Assembly (NCBI RefSeq): GCF_013044135.1 | Contig: NZ_JABEPP010000002.1 | Location: 1-64,000 of the forward strand | Direction: 5' to 3' | DNA length: 64,000 nt | Source of the DNA: Enterovirga aerilata | Lineage (GTDB): Bacteria > Pseudomonadota > Alphaproteobacteria > Rhizobiales > Beijerinckiaceae | Shown: positions 1 through 8,811 of the stretch, in pieces | How positions within the stretch are numbered: the first letter of the stretch is position 1 | Layout of the letters: every line of letters begins with the position of its first letter | Position numbers and translations under genes: made by a program | The notes under the pieces: model-generated | Told to the model about the DNA's origin: nothing | What the model saw: only the letters and a program-made list of their open reading frames with translations | The model's database searches: none

Positions 1-41
1 GGACAAGCCCGGCCATGACGCGGAGAGGGTTCCGGATCGCG

Positions 42-91
42 GGGACGCCGAAAGGCTCCTCTATAAAATTGATCGAGCGTTTCGGCGTCCC
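42..91. promoter_or_regulatory. 12-bp inverted repeat in intergenic region downstream of fabH
   Basis: A perfect 12-bp inverted repeat has arms at 42-53 and 80-91 separated by 26 bp of AT-richer sequence containing TATAAAATT. It lies downstream of the fabH stop and therefore upstream of whatever gene follows on the minus strand beyond the left edge. In Hyphomicrobiales plsX-fabH is commonly followed by ihfA, so this may be an operator or promoter region for that gene. A transcription terminator is less likely because the loop is long and no T-run follows. The function is inferred from position only. Confidence 0.4.
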
Positions 92-192
92 ACGCCCCTC
101 GACCAATTCACCCGCTCTTTGAAGTCGCCCGTCCTGACCGACCCCGCGCCGGGGACGGACGGCGCGTGCCCGGATGAGGGGCGCGGCGCGCA

Positions 193-1170
193 CTACCAGC
201 GCAGGAGCGCGCTGCCCCAGGTGAAGCCGCCGCCGATCGCCTCCAGCATCACGAGGTCGCCCTCCTTGATGCGGCCGTCGCGCCGGGCCGCGTCCAGCGC
301 CAGGGGGATCGAGGCCGCGGAGGTGTTGCCGTGCCGGTCCACCGTGATGACGAGCTTCTCGCGGGGGATCCCGAGCTTGTCGGCGGAGGCCTCGATGATG
401 CGGCGGTTCGCCTGGTGCGGGACGAACCAGGACAGGTCGTCCACCGTGACGCCGGCCTCCGCGAAGGCCTCGGTGACGACGTCCATCACCTTGCCGACCG
501 CGAACTTGAAGACCTCGCGGCCCTCCATGCGGAGGTGGCCGGTGGTGCCGGTCGAGCCGGGCCCGCCATCGACATAGAGCTTGTCGCGGTAGCGCCCGTC
601 GGAGCGGAGCTGGGTTGTGAGCACGCCGCGATCGGCACTCGTGCCCCGGCCTTCCGCGGCCTCCAGCACGACCGCGCCCGCGCCGTCGCCGAAGAGCACG
701 CAGGTGCCGCGATCCGTCCAGTCGAGGATGCGCGAGAAGGTCTCCGCGCCCACGACCAGCGCGCGCTTGTGCGAGCCCGAGACGAGGAACTTGTCGGCCG
801 TCGCGAGCCCGTAGACGAATCCCGTGCAGACGGCCTGCAGGTCGAAGGCGGCGCCGCCATGGATGCCGAGCCCGTGCTGGATCTGGGTGGCGGTGGACGG
901 GAAGGTGTAGTCCGGGGTCGAGGTGGCGCAGACGACGAGGTCGATGTCGCCTGCCTCCAACCCGGCATCGGCGAGCGCCGCCTCCGCCGCCCTGATGCCG
1001 AGCACGGAGGTCGTCTCGCCCTCGGCCGCGATGTGACGCTCGCGGATGCCCGTACGCTGGACGATCCACTCGTCCGAGGTCGCGACCATCGCCTCGAGGT
1101 CCTTGTTGGTGAGGACACGCGGCGGCAGATAGGAGCCGCAGCCGCGCAGGATCGATCTCAGTCGGGTCAA
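193..1170 (-). CDS. fabH: Beta-ketoacyl-ACP synthase III (KAS III)
   Basis: This condensing enzyme starts fatty acid synthesis by joining acetyl-CoA to malonyl-ACP in the cytoplasm. The 325-residue product has the usual family length. The catalytic triad is visible as Cys115 in AVCTGF, His252 in PHQANRR and Asn282 in GNTSAAS, with the glycine-rich C-terminal GGGFTWGS loop. It lies 9 bp downstream of plsX on the same strand, the classic plsX-fabH lipid operon, so both are probably cotranscribed. The ATG start gives the expected N-terminus for the family. The identification is secure. Confidence 0.97.
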   Translation of the reverse strand: MTRLRSILRGCGSYLPPRVLTNKDLEAMVATSDEWIVQRTGIRERHIAAEGETTSVLGIRAAEAALADAGLEAGDIDLVVCATSTPDYTFPSTATQIQHGLGIHGGAAFDLQAVCTGFVYGLATADKFLVSGSHKRALVVGAETFSRILDWTDRGTCVLFGDGAGAVVLEAAEGRGTSADRGVLTTQLRSDGRYRDKLYVDGGPGSTGTTGHLRMEGREVFKFAVGKVMDVVTEAFAEAGVTVDDLSWFVPHQANRRIIEASADKLGIPREKLVITVDRHGNTSAASIPLALDAARRDGRIKEGDLVMLEAIGGGFTWGSALLRW

Positions 1171-1179
1171 GGGATGGTC

Positions 1180-2214
1180 TCAGGCCGGCCCGGATCCGGG
1201 ATCGTCGTCGAGCATGTCCCGGATCGTGCGCATCAATTGGTGTTGCGCCATGTCATGCGCCATATCGATGGCGCTGGCAAAGCCAACGGCATCCGTCCCC
1301 CCGTGGCTCTTTACCACGATCCCTTCCAGGCCGAGGAAGACGCCCCCGTTGACCTTGCGCGGATCGAGCTTCTCGCGGAGCGCGTCGAAGGCGCCCTTGG
1401 CCAGGAGATAGCCGAGCTTCGCCGTCCAGGTGCGGCTCATGGCGGCCCGGAGATATTCCCCGACCTGCTTGGCGGTGCCCTCGGCGGTCTTGAGCGCGAT
1501 GTTGCCGGCGAAGCCCTCGGTGACGACGACGTCGACCGTGCCGCGGCCGATATCGTCGCCCTCGACGAAGCCGTGATAGGCGAGGCCGGGAATGTTCGAT
1601 TCGTGCAGGATGCGGCTGGCTTCCCGTACGGTCTCGACGCCCTTCATCTCCTCGGTCCCGACGTTCAGGAGCCCGACCGTCGGGACCGGGATGTCGAAGA
1701 CGATGCGCGCCATCGCGGCGCCCATGATGGCCATGTCGACCAGGTGGGCCGCGTCGGCACCGATCGAGGCGCCCACGTCGAGCACGATGCTCTCCCCGCG
1801 CGTCGTCGGCCAGATCGCCGCGATCGCGGGACGCTCGATATGGGTCATGGTCTTCAGGCAGATCTTCGCCATCGCCATGAGGGCCCCGGTATTCCCGGCC
1901 GAGACCGCGGCATCCGCCTCGCCGTCGCGCACGGCCTGGATCGCCATCCACATGGAGGAGGTGCGCCTGCCGCTCCGGACCGCCTGGCTCGGCTTGGCGT
2001 CCATCGCGATCGTCACGTCGGTGTGCCGGATCTCGCTCGCGGCGGCGAGCTTCTCGCGGCCGGCGAGAAGAGGGCGGATGACGGTCTCGTTCCCGACCAG
2101 GATGAAGCGCATCTCCGGGTGGCGCTCCAGCGCCAGCGCCGCCCCGCCGATCACGACGGGAGGGCCCGAATCACCGCCCATGGCGTCGAGCGAAATCCGG
2201 ACGGGCTGCGGCAT
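1180..2214 (-). CDS. plsX: Phosphate acyltransferase PlsX
   Basis: PlsX converts acyl-ACP and phosphate into acyl-phosphate, the donor used by PlsY to acylate glycerol-3-phosphate at the start of phospholipid synthesis. The 344-residue protein begins with the family signature [11 protein letters not shown] and carries the conserved [11 protein letters not shown] and [10 protein letters not shown] segments. It sits immediately upstream of fabH in the standard order. The DUF177 gene often found upstream of plsX is absent; a GGDEF gene on the same strand ends 102 bp upstream instead. The product is a peripheral membrane protein by family knowledge. Confidence 0.96.
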   Translation of the reverse strand: MPQPVRISLDAMGGDSGPPVVIGGAALALERHPEMRFILVGNETVIRPLLAGREKLAAASEIRHTDVTIAMDAKPSQAVRSGRRTSSMWMAIQAVRDGEADAAVSAGNTGALMAMAKICLKTMTHIERPAIAAIWPTTRGESIVLDVGASIGADAAHLVDMAIMGAAMARIVFDIPVPTVGLLNVGTEEMKGVETVREASRILHESNIPGLAYHGFVEGDDIGRGTVDVVVTEGFAGNIALKTAEGTAKQVGEYLRAAMSRTWTAKLGYLLAKGAFDALREKLDPRKVNGGVFLGLEGIVVKSHGGTDAVGFASAIDMAHDMAQHQLMRTIRDMLDDDPGSGPA

Positions 2215-2316
2215 GCCTTCGAGGAAGTTCGGGGAGGGGCGGGGACCATACCGCCTCCGCGCCGGACCGCAACCGCCTTGTCGCCGCCCCGGTTTCGCAG
2301 CCCGGGATCGGGCAGG

Positions 2317-3384
2317 TCAGGCCGCGTCGGACAGGGCGGCCGCCTCCGCCGGATCGAGGTCGGTGACGGTGCGGTTCCGGCCCGAGCCCTTCGCCCGGTA
2401 CATGCAGGTGTCGGCACGGTCGAGGAGGGAGGTCGCGGTCTCGTGGCGGCGGAGGACGGCGACGCCGAGCGAGACGGTGATGCGGCCGAGCGACTCGCCC
2501 GTCGAGCGCTTCATGAGCTCGCGCGCCTCGACGTTGCGCCGGACCTTCTCGGCGACCTCGAAGGCCTGCTCGCGGGAGAGGCCGGGCAGGATCATGGCGA
2601 ATTCCTCGCCGCCGAAGCGGGCGAGCGTCGCCTGGCCCTGGACCTGCTCGCCCATGGCCGTGCTGACGAGGCGCAGCACCTGGTCGCCCGTGAGGTGCCC
2701 GTAGGTGTCGTTGAAGCGCTTGAAATGATCGATGTCGATCACGACGAGCGACAGCGGGCTCTCGTTCGCCCGGGCCGAGATTGTCGCCGAGATCAGCATC
2801 TCCTCGAAATGCTTGCGGTTGCTGATCCCGGTGAGCGGGTCCGTCAGCGTCTCGACGCGGACGCGTTCGAGGGCCTCGCGAAGCGCCTCGATCTCGCCGC
2901 GGGAATCGCGGAGCCGCATCTCGAGCGAGCGGTTGTTGGCCGCGACCTCGCGCGTCGCCGCGACGAGCGCCTCGAGAATGTCGCGCAGGCCGCTGCGCTC
3001 CTGCGGCGCGGCGAGGTCCTCCGAGATCGCCTGCAGCGAGGCCCCGTACCTGGTGGTCGAGCCGAGCGCGTCGTCGATCATCGCGACGACCTGCTCGATC
3101 TCGCTCAGCATGCCGGTCCCGGCGCGCTCGGCCTGCACGCCGAGGCGTACCGTGGACAGATGCGCGTCGTAGAGCGCCTCGATCTGCTCCTCGGTGAGCT
3201 TCTCGCCGGATTTGAGGGCGTTCTTCACCGCGTCGTTCAGGAAGGGCTTCGCGCCGGCGACGTAGGTGAACCAGATCTCGTAGCTGTGCGGGGAGGCGGT
3301 GTCCGAATAGGCCCGCATCAGCTCGTTCGCCCGCTCCGCGATCGAGAAGGTCCGATTGGGCGATTGCATGCCGTTCCTCGACAT
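2317..3384 (-). CDS. Diguanylate cyclase (GGDEF domain)
   Basis: The C-terminal half (about residues 180-340) is a GGDEF domain that would make cyclic di-GMP from two GTP. The active-site motif is GGEEF at 258-262, preceded by the DPLTGISNRK and DIDHFKRFND motifs. The RxxD inhibitory site that normally sits just before this motif is replaced by QGQA, so product inhibition is probably absent. The N-terminal 160 residues have no membrane segment and no recognised domain; residues 125-180 look like a helical linker. The protein is therefore probably soluble. The gene stands alone, followed 102 bp later by plsX on the same strand. Confidence 0.93.
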   Translation of the reverse strand: MSRNGMQSPNRTFSIAERANELMRAYSDTASPHSYEIWFTYVAGAKPFLNDAVKNALKSGEKLTEEQIEALYDAHLSTVRLGVQAERAGTGMLSEIEQVVAMIDDALGSTTRYGASLQAISEDLAAPQERSGLRDILEALVAATREVAANNRSLEMRLRDSRGEIEALREALERVRVETLTDPLTGISNRKHFEEMLISATISARANESPLSLVVIDIDHFKRFNDTYGHLTGDQVLRLVSTAMGEQVQGQATLARFGGEEFAMILPGLSREQAFEVAEKVRRNVEARELMKRSTGESLGRITVSLGVAVLRRHETATSLLDRADTCMYRAKGSGRNRTVTDLDPAEAAALSDAA

Positions 3385-3473
3385 CGTCGGCGAGGTCTCT
3401 GGCGCGCAGATCGCGCCGGACGGCGACGATGCGGGAGGAAAGCGAAGAACCCGTTAAGCGGGCTGGGCTCGGC

Positions 3474-4895
<1,422 letters not shown>

Positions 4896-5083
4896 TCCGT
4901 TGGGGTAACCGTGCCGCCGCCACGGGCGACGATCGAAAGAGAGAATGCGAGGAAAACGCCGGCGGGCGCCTTTGGTTGTGATCCAGAGGCGGAATGAGGC
5001 CGACCTCGGCTATTTCGGGTCCACGGCCTCCATTGTCAAATCTGAAGCAGGATTCGGCGCGTCCTCGACGGTCGAGCTTCCCT

Positions 5084-5332
5084 TCAGGGGCGGCGCGGCA
5101 CCGCGCAGGGGTCCAGCTTCGTGGCCGACCCGCCTCGCAGGATGGAGCCGGTCGTAGTGGGATCTGCGGCGCCGCCCGCCGTGATCGCGGCCAGGCGGGC
5201 AAGCGTCCCGTTGTCGAGAGCGGGGCCCGCCAGCCAGTTGGAGGCCAGGAAGGACAGAAAGGCGATCGCCGCCGCCGTCTTGACCGTCCACAGAAGGACT
5301 GAGCGCCGTCCCCCCTCCTCGCCGCCCAACAT
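5084..5332 (-). CDS. Hypothetical small membrane protein
   Basis: I do not recognise this protein. The reading frame encodes about 82 residues with one hydrophobic segment near the N-terminus (about residues 11-35) flanked by Arg residues, followed by a polar Gly/Thr-rich tail. I chose the internal ATG at 5332 because GAGG lies just upstream; an earlier ATG at 5407 would give 107 residues but lacks a ribosome-binding site. The frame lies alone between the helicase and the omp gene. It could also be a chance open frame in GC-rich DNA. The single clean transmembrane segment is the main support. Confidence 0.4.
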   Translation of the reverse strand: MLGGEEGGRRSVLLWTVKTAAAIAFLSFLASNWLAGPALDNGTLARLAAITAGGAADPTTTGSILRGGSATKLDPCAVPRRP

Positions 5333-5590
5333 CGCCGCCTCGCGTCGTCTCTGGGAAGAGTTTCGCCAGTCAAGGTAAAGGTTGCGTTGCCACGCTCCTG
5401 GTGCCATTCGGGCCGGCGAAGTCTCAGACCTGCTCTGGCACGGGACCGGGGCGGTTTAGGACTTTGGAAGGGTTGTTGCTTGAGAACGCCGGAGGGGGTT
5501 GCGGGCGGATGTTGCCTGGAAGTGACAGACGCCAAAGCCACCATCCGATACAAGAGCACCCGGACCACTGACCTCAGATTGGATTCCCAT
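5333..5590. promoter_or_regulatory. Intergenic region upstream of the outer-membrane protein gene
   Basis: This 258-bp stretch holds no convincing gene and must contain the promoter of the downstream beta-barrel protein gene. I could not pick out a good sigma-70 pair by eye. It is noticeably less coding-like than the surrounding sequence. Confidence 0.3.
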
Positions 5591-6421
5591 ATGAAGAAAA
5601 TTCTACTCTCTTCGGTCGCCTTCCTCGGCCTCACGGCCGGCGCGATGGCTGCCGATCTTCCCTCCCGCCGGGCAGCTCCGGCCCCGTACGTCGCGGTCCC
5701 GGTCTTCACCTGGACCGGCTTCTATGTCGGTGTGAACGCCGGCTACGGCTTCGACGTCGGCACGAACGCCAACAACCCGTACGCGGTGTCTCCGGCCGGC
5801 CCGGCTACCCTGAGCGCTCCGCTCGGCGGCTACACGGGCACGGTGTTCCCGGGCGGGAACGGCAACCGTGACGGCTTCGTCGGCGGCGGCCAGATCGGCT
5901 ACAACTACCAGATCGGCAACTTCGTCGTCGGTCTCGAGGCCGACATCCAGTATGCCGACCTCGTCAGCAACCGTTCCGGCACGACCGTCCTGGTTCCGGG
6001 GGTCGCCGGCTTCTTCGGCGCCACCGGCAACCGCCAGGGCGTTGACTGGTTCGGCACGGTTCGCGGCCGCGTCGGCTACGCCTGGGATCGCCTCCTCGTG
6101 TTCGGCACGGGTGGCTTCGCCTATGGCGACGGGCCGGACAACTGCAACTCCACCTTCGCGGCTGGCCGCTGCGTCGGCAACAACGACATCCGGACCGGCT
6201 GGGCGGCTGGTGGCGGCGTCGAGTACGCCTTCACCCCGAACCTGACCGGCAAGCTCGAGGCTCTCTACGTGAACCTCGACCGGAACGCGGCCTCCCGCTA
6301 TGTGGGCGACTTCGTTGCCGGCGGCACCGCCACCCCGGTCTTCGTCAACGGCCGTGGCGCCCGCGACGAGGAGTTCGTGGTGGTCCGTGCTGGCCTGAAC
6401 TACAAGTTCGGCACCTTCTAA
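5591..6421 (+). CDS. Outer membrane beta-barrel protein, Omp25/Omp31 family
   Basis: The 276-residue product starts with a signal peptide (MKKILLSSVAFLGLTAGAMA) cleaved before ADLPSR, followed by the family hallmark FTWTGFYVGVNAGYGF. The rest alternates Gly- and aromatic-rich strands and ends in NYKFGTF, with the terminal Phe typical of outer-membrane barrels. Codon choice is strongly biased (GGC, AAC, GTC), suggesting high expression. The start is the ATG at 5591; upstream in-frame sequence is not coding-like. A strong terminator follows the stop. Members of this family are abundant surface proteins in Hyphomicrobiales; the ligand is unknown. Confidence 0.92.
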   Translation: MKKILLSSVAFLGLTAGAMAADLPSRRAAPAPYVAVPVFTWTGFYVGVNAGYGFDVGTNANNPYAVSPAGPATLSAPLGGYTGTVFPGGNGNRDGFVGGGQIGYNYQIGNFVVGLEADIQYADLVSNRSGTTVLVPGVAGFFGATGNRQGVDWFGTVRGRVGYAWDRLLVFGTGGFAYGDGPDNCNSTFAAGRCVGNNDIRTGWAAGGGVEYAFTPNLTGKLEALYVNLDRNAASRYVGDFVAGGTATPVFVNGRGARDEEFVVVRAGLNYKFGTF

Positions 6422-6442
6422 GCCCTAACCGGCTTGGGACCG

Positions 6443-6472
6443 AAGGCCCGGCGGCGACGCCGGGCCTTTTTC
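6443..6472 (+). terminator. Rho-independent terminator of the omp gene
   Basis: An 11-bp perfect GC-rich stem (6443-6453 with 6458-6468) and a 4-base loop are followed by a T-run. It lies 22 bp after the stop codon of the outer-membrane protein gene and reads as an intrinsic terminator on the plus strand. Confidence 0.9.
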
Positions 6473-6524
6473 GTTTCGGCACCTACGACGGTGGACCGTC
6501 GTCCGGCAGGGGTAGGCGGCACCA

Positions 6525-6562
6525 CGAGAAAGGCCCCGGCATCGCTGCCGGGGCCTTTCTCG
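6525..6562. terminator. Bidirectional-type terminator hairpin between omp and parE
   Basis: A perfect 16-bp inverted repeat (6525-6540 with 6547-6562, 6-base loop) lies between the convergent omp and parE genes, 36 bp after the parE stop. The stem has a T-rich side on each strand, so it most likely ends parE transcription and backs up the omp terminator. Confidence 0.8.
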
Positions 6563-6598
6563 TTTCAGGTCCGCCCGCAAGCTGCGGGGCGGCGCTCG

Positions 6599-8689
6599 TC
6601 AGATGTCGAGGGCGGCCTCGTCCGCGAAGGCGGCGCGTTCCTGGATGAACGCGAAGCGGGCCTCGGGCTTGTTGCCCATCAGGCGCTCGATCGCATCGCC
6701 CGTGCCGGCCTCGTCCTCGGGGACGACGGTGACCCGGAGCAGCGTGCGCTTCTTCGGATCCATCGTGGTCTCCTTGAGCTGCGCCGGCAACATCTCGCCG
6801 AGCCCCTTGAAGCGCCCGACCTCGACCTTGCCCGATCCCTTGAAGACCGTACGGATCAGTTCCTCCTTGTGCGCGTCGTCGCGCGCATAGACCGTCTTGG
6901 CGCCCTGCGTGAGCCGGTAGAGCGGAGGCACGGCCAGATACAGGTGGCCGTTGTCGATCAGCTTGTGCGTCTGCCGGTAGAAGAAGGTGATGAGAAGCGA
7001 GGCGATATGCGCGCCGTCCACGTCCGCGTCGGTCATGATGATGACCTTCTCGTAGCGGAGCTCCTCGTCCCGGTACTGACTTCCCGTGCCGCAGCCGAGG
7101 GCCTGGATTAGGTCCGAGAGCTGCTGATTCTGCACCAGCTTGTCGCGGCCCGCCGAGGCGACGTTGAGGATCTTGCCCCGCAGCGGCAGCACGGCCTGGG
7201 TATTCCGGTCGCGCGCCTGTTTGGCGCTGCCGCCCGCCGAGTCGCCCTCGACGATGAACAGTTCCGATCCGGCCGCGCCCGCCTTGGTGCAGTCGGCGAG
7301 CTTGCCGGGGAGGCGGAGCTTGCGAGTCGCGCTCTTCCTGGCGACCTCCTTCTCGGCCCGGCGGCGCAGGCGCTCTTCGGCGCGCTCGACGACCCAGTCG
7401 AGCAGCTTGTTGGCCTGGGCGGGAGAGGCCGCGAGCCAGTGGTCGAAGGCGTCGCGGACCGTGCCCTCCACGATACGCGACGCCTCCTGGGTCGCCAGCT
7501 TGTCCTTGGTCTGGCCCTGGAACTCCGGCTCGCGGATGAAGACGGAGAGCATGGAGGCGCATTGCGCCATCACGTCGTCCGTCGTGACCGCGGCCATCCG
7601 CTTGCCCTGGTTCACGCGCTCGGCGTATTCGCGCAGCCCGCGCAGGAGCGCCACGCGCAGCCCGCTCTCGTGCGTGCCGCCCTCGGGCGTGGGGATCGTG
7701 TTGCAGTACGAGGAGGAGAAGCCGTCCGCGTCCGCGAGCCAGGCCACCGCCCATTCGAGCGAGCCGTGCCCGCCGGGCTTGGTGACCTTGCCGGAGAAGA
7801 TGCCTTCCGCGATCGGGGTCGAGCCTTCGATCTCCTTCATCAGGTAGTCGCGCAGGCCGCCCGGGAACCGGAAGGTCGCCTCCGGCGGGACGTTGTCGAT
7901 TCCGGCGAGGAGCGAGGGCGCACATTTCCAGCGGATCTCGACCCCGCCGAACAGATAGGCCTTGGAGCGCGCCATCTTGAAGACGCGCCGCGGGCTGAAC
8001 CTCGCGTCAGCCCCGAAGATCTGCGCGTCCGGATGGAAGCGAACCCTGGTGCCGCGGCGGTTGAGCACGCGGCCGACCTCCTTCACGGGGCCCTGGGGCA
8101 GGCCGCGCGAATAGGACTGGCGATAGAGGGTCTGGTTGCGGGCGACCTCGACCTCGAGCACGTCGGAGAGCGCGTTCACGACGGAGACGCCGACCCCGTG
8201 CAGGCCGCCGGACGTCTCGTAGACCTTGGAATCGAACTTCCCCCCCGCATGGAGCGTGGTGAGGATCACCTCGAGCGCGGACTTCTTCGGGAATTTCGGG
8301 TGCGGGTCGACCGGGATGCCGCGGCCGTTGTCGGTGACGGTGAGGAATCCCCCTTCCTCGAGTTCCACCTCGATGAAGGTGGCATGCCCCGCGACCGCTT
8401 CGTCCATCGAGTTGTCGATGACCTCGGCGAAGAGATGGTGAAGGGCCTTCTCGTCCGTCCCGCCGATATACATGCCCGGGCGGCGGCGGACCGGCTCCAG
8501 ACCCTCCAGAACCTCGATCGCCGAAGCATCGTAGCCTGCCTCCGCAGTGGCGGGCGGGGGCGAAAGCGGCCGCGTGCGGGCCGGCCGGGCGGGAGGGGCG
8601 GCCGAGGCATTCGCCGCTGTGCCGGCAGTCCGGGACTGTGCAAGCTTGCGCAGGGCTGCGCCGCCGCCGAAGAGGTCGCTATCGGCCAT
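6599..8689 (-). CDS. parE: DNA topoisomerase IV subunit B
   Basis: ParE is the ATPase subunit of topoisomerase IV, which unlinks daughter chromosomes. The 696-residue protein has a GHKL ATPase domain (EVIDNSMDEA, TDNGRGIP, GLHGVGVSVVN), a transducer domain, and a TOPRIM domain with VEGDSAGGSAKQ and the DADVDGAH metal motif. About 45 Pro/Ala-rich residues precede the ATPase core, and the protein is shorter than GyrB. These traits and the KQARDRNTQ sequence favour ParE over GyrB. The minus-strand gene lies downstream of topA but is separated from it by about 120 bp. Confidence 0.94.
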   Translation of the reverse strand: MADSDLFGGGAALRKLAQSRTAGTAANASAAPPARPARTRPLSPPPATAEAGYDASAIEVLEGLEPVRRRPGMYIGGTDEKALHHLFAEVIDNSMDEAVAGHATFIEVELEEGGFLTVTDNGRGIPVDPHPKFPKKSALEVILTTLHAGGKFDSKVYETSGGLHGVGVSVVNALSDVLEVEVARNQTLYRQSYSRGLPQGPVKEVGRVLNRRGTRVRFHPDAQIFGADARFSPRRVFKMARSKAYLFGGVEIRWKCAPSLLAGIDNVPPEATFRFPGGLRDYLMKEIEGSTPIAEGIFSGKVTKPGGHGSLEWAVAWLADADGFSSSYCNTIPTPEGGTHESGLRVALLRGLREYAERVNQGKRMAAVTTDDVMAQCASMLSVFIREPEFQGQTKDKLATQEASRIVEGTVRDAFDHWLAASPAQANKLLDWVVERAEERLRRRAEKEVARKSATRKLRLPGKLADCTKAGAAGSELFIVEGDSAGGSAKQARDRNTQAVLPLRGKILNVASAGRDKLVQNQQLSDLIQALGCGTGSQYRDEELRYEKVIIMTDADVDGAHIASLLITFFYRQTHKLIDNGHLYLAVPPLYRLTQGAKTVYARDDAHKEELIRTVFKGSGKVEVGRFKGLGEMLPAQLKETTMDPKKRTLLRVTVVPEDEAGTGDAIERLMGNKPEARFAFIQERAAFADEAALDI

Positions 8690-8811
8690 CTCGTACTCAA
8701 CAGGGGTGATTCGCCAACCCGCACTCTACCGCAACGCGGGTAAAGAGAACGAACCGTAAACCTCGCCGTCCGGGGCCGCTCGTCGCGGTAAGTTGAGCCG
8801 AGCTGGCCGGC

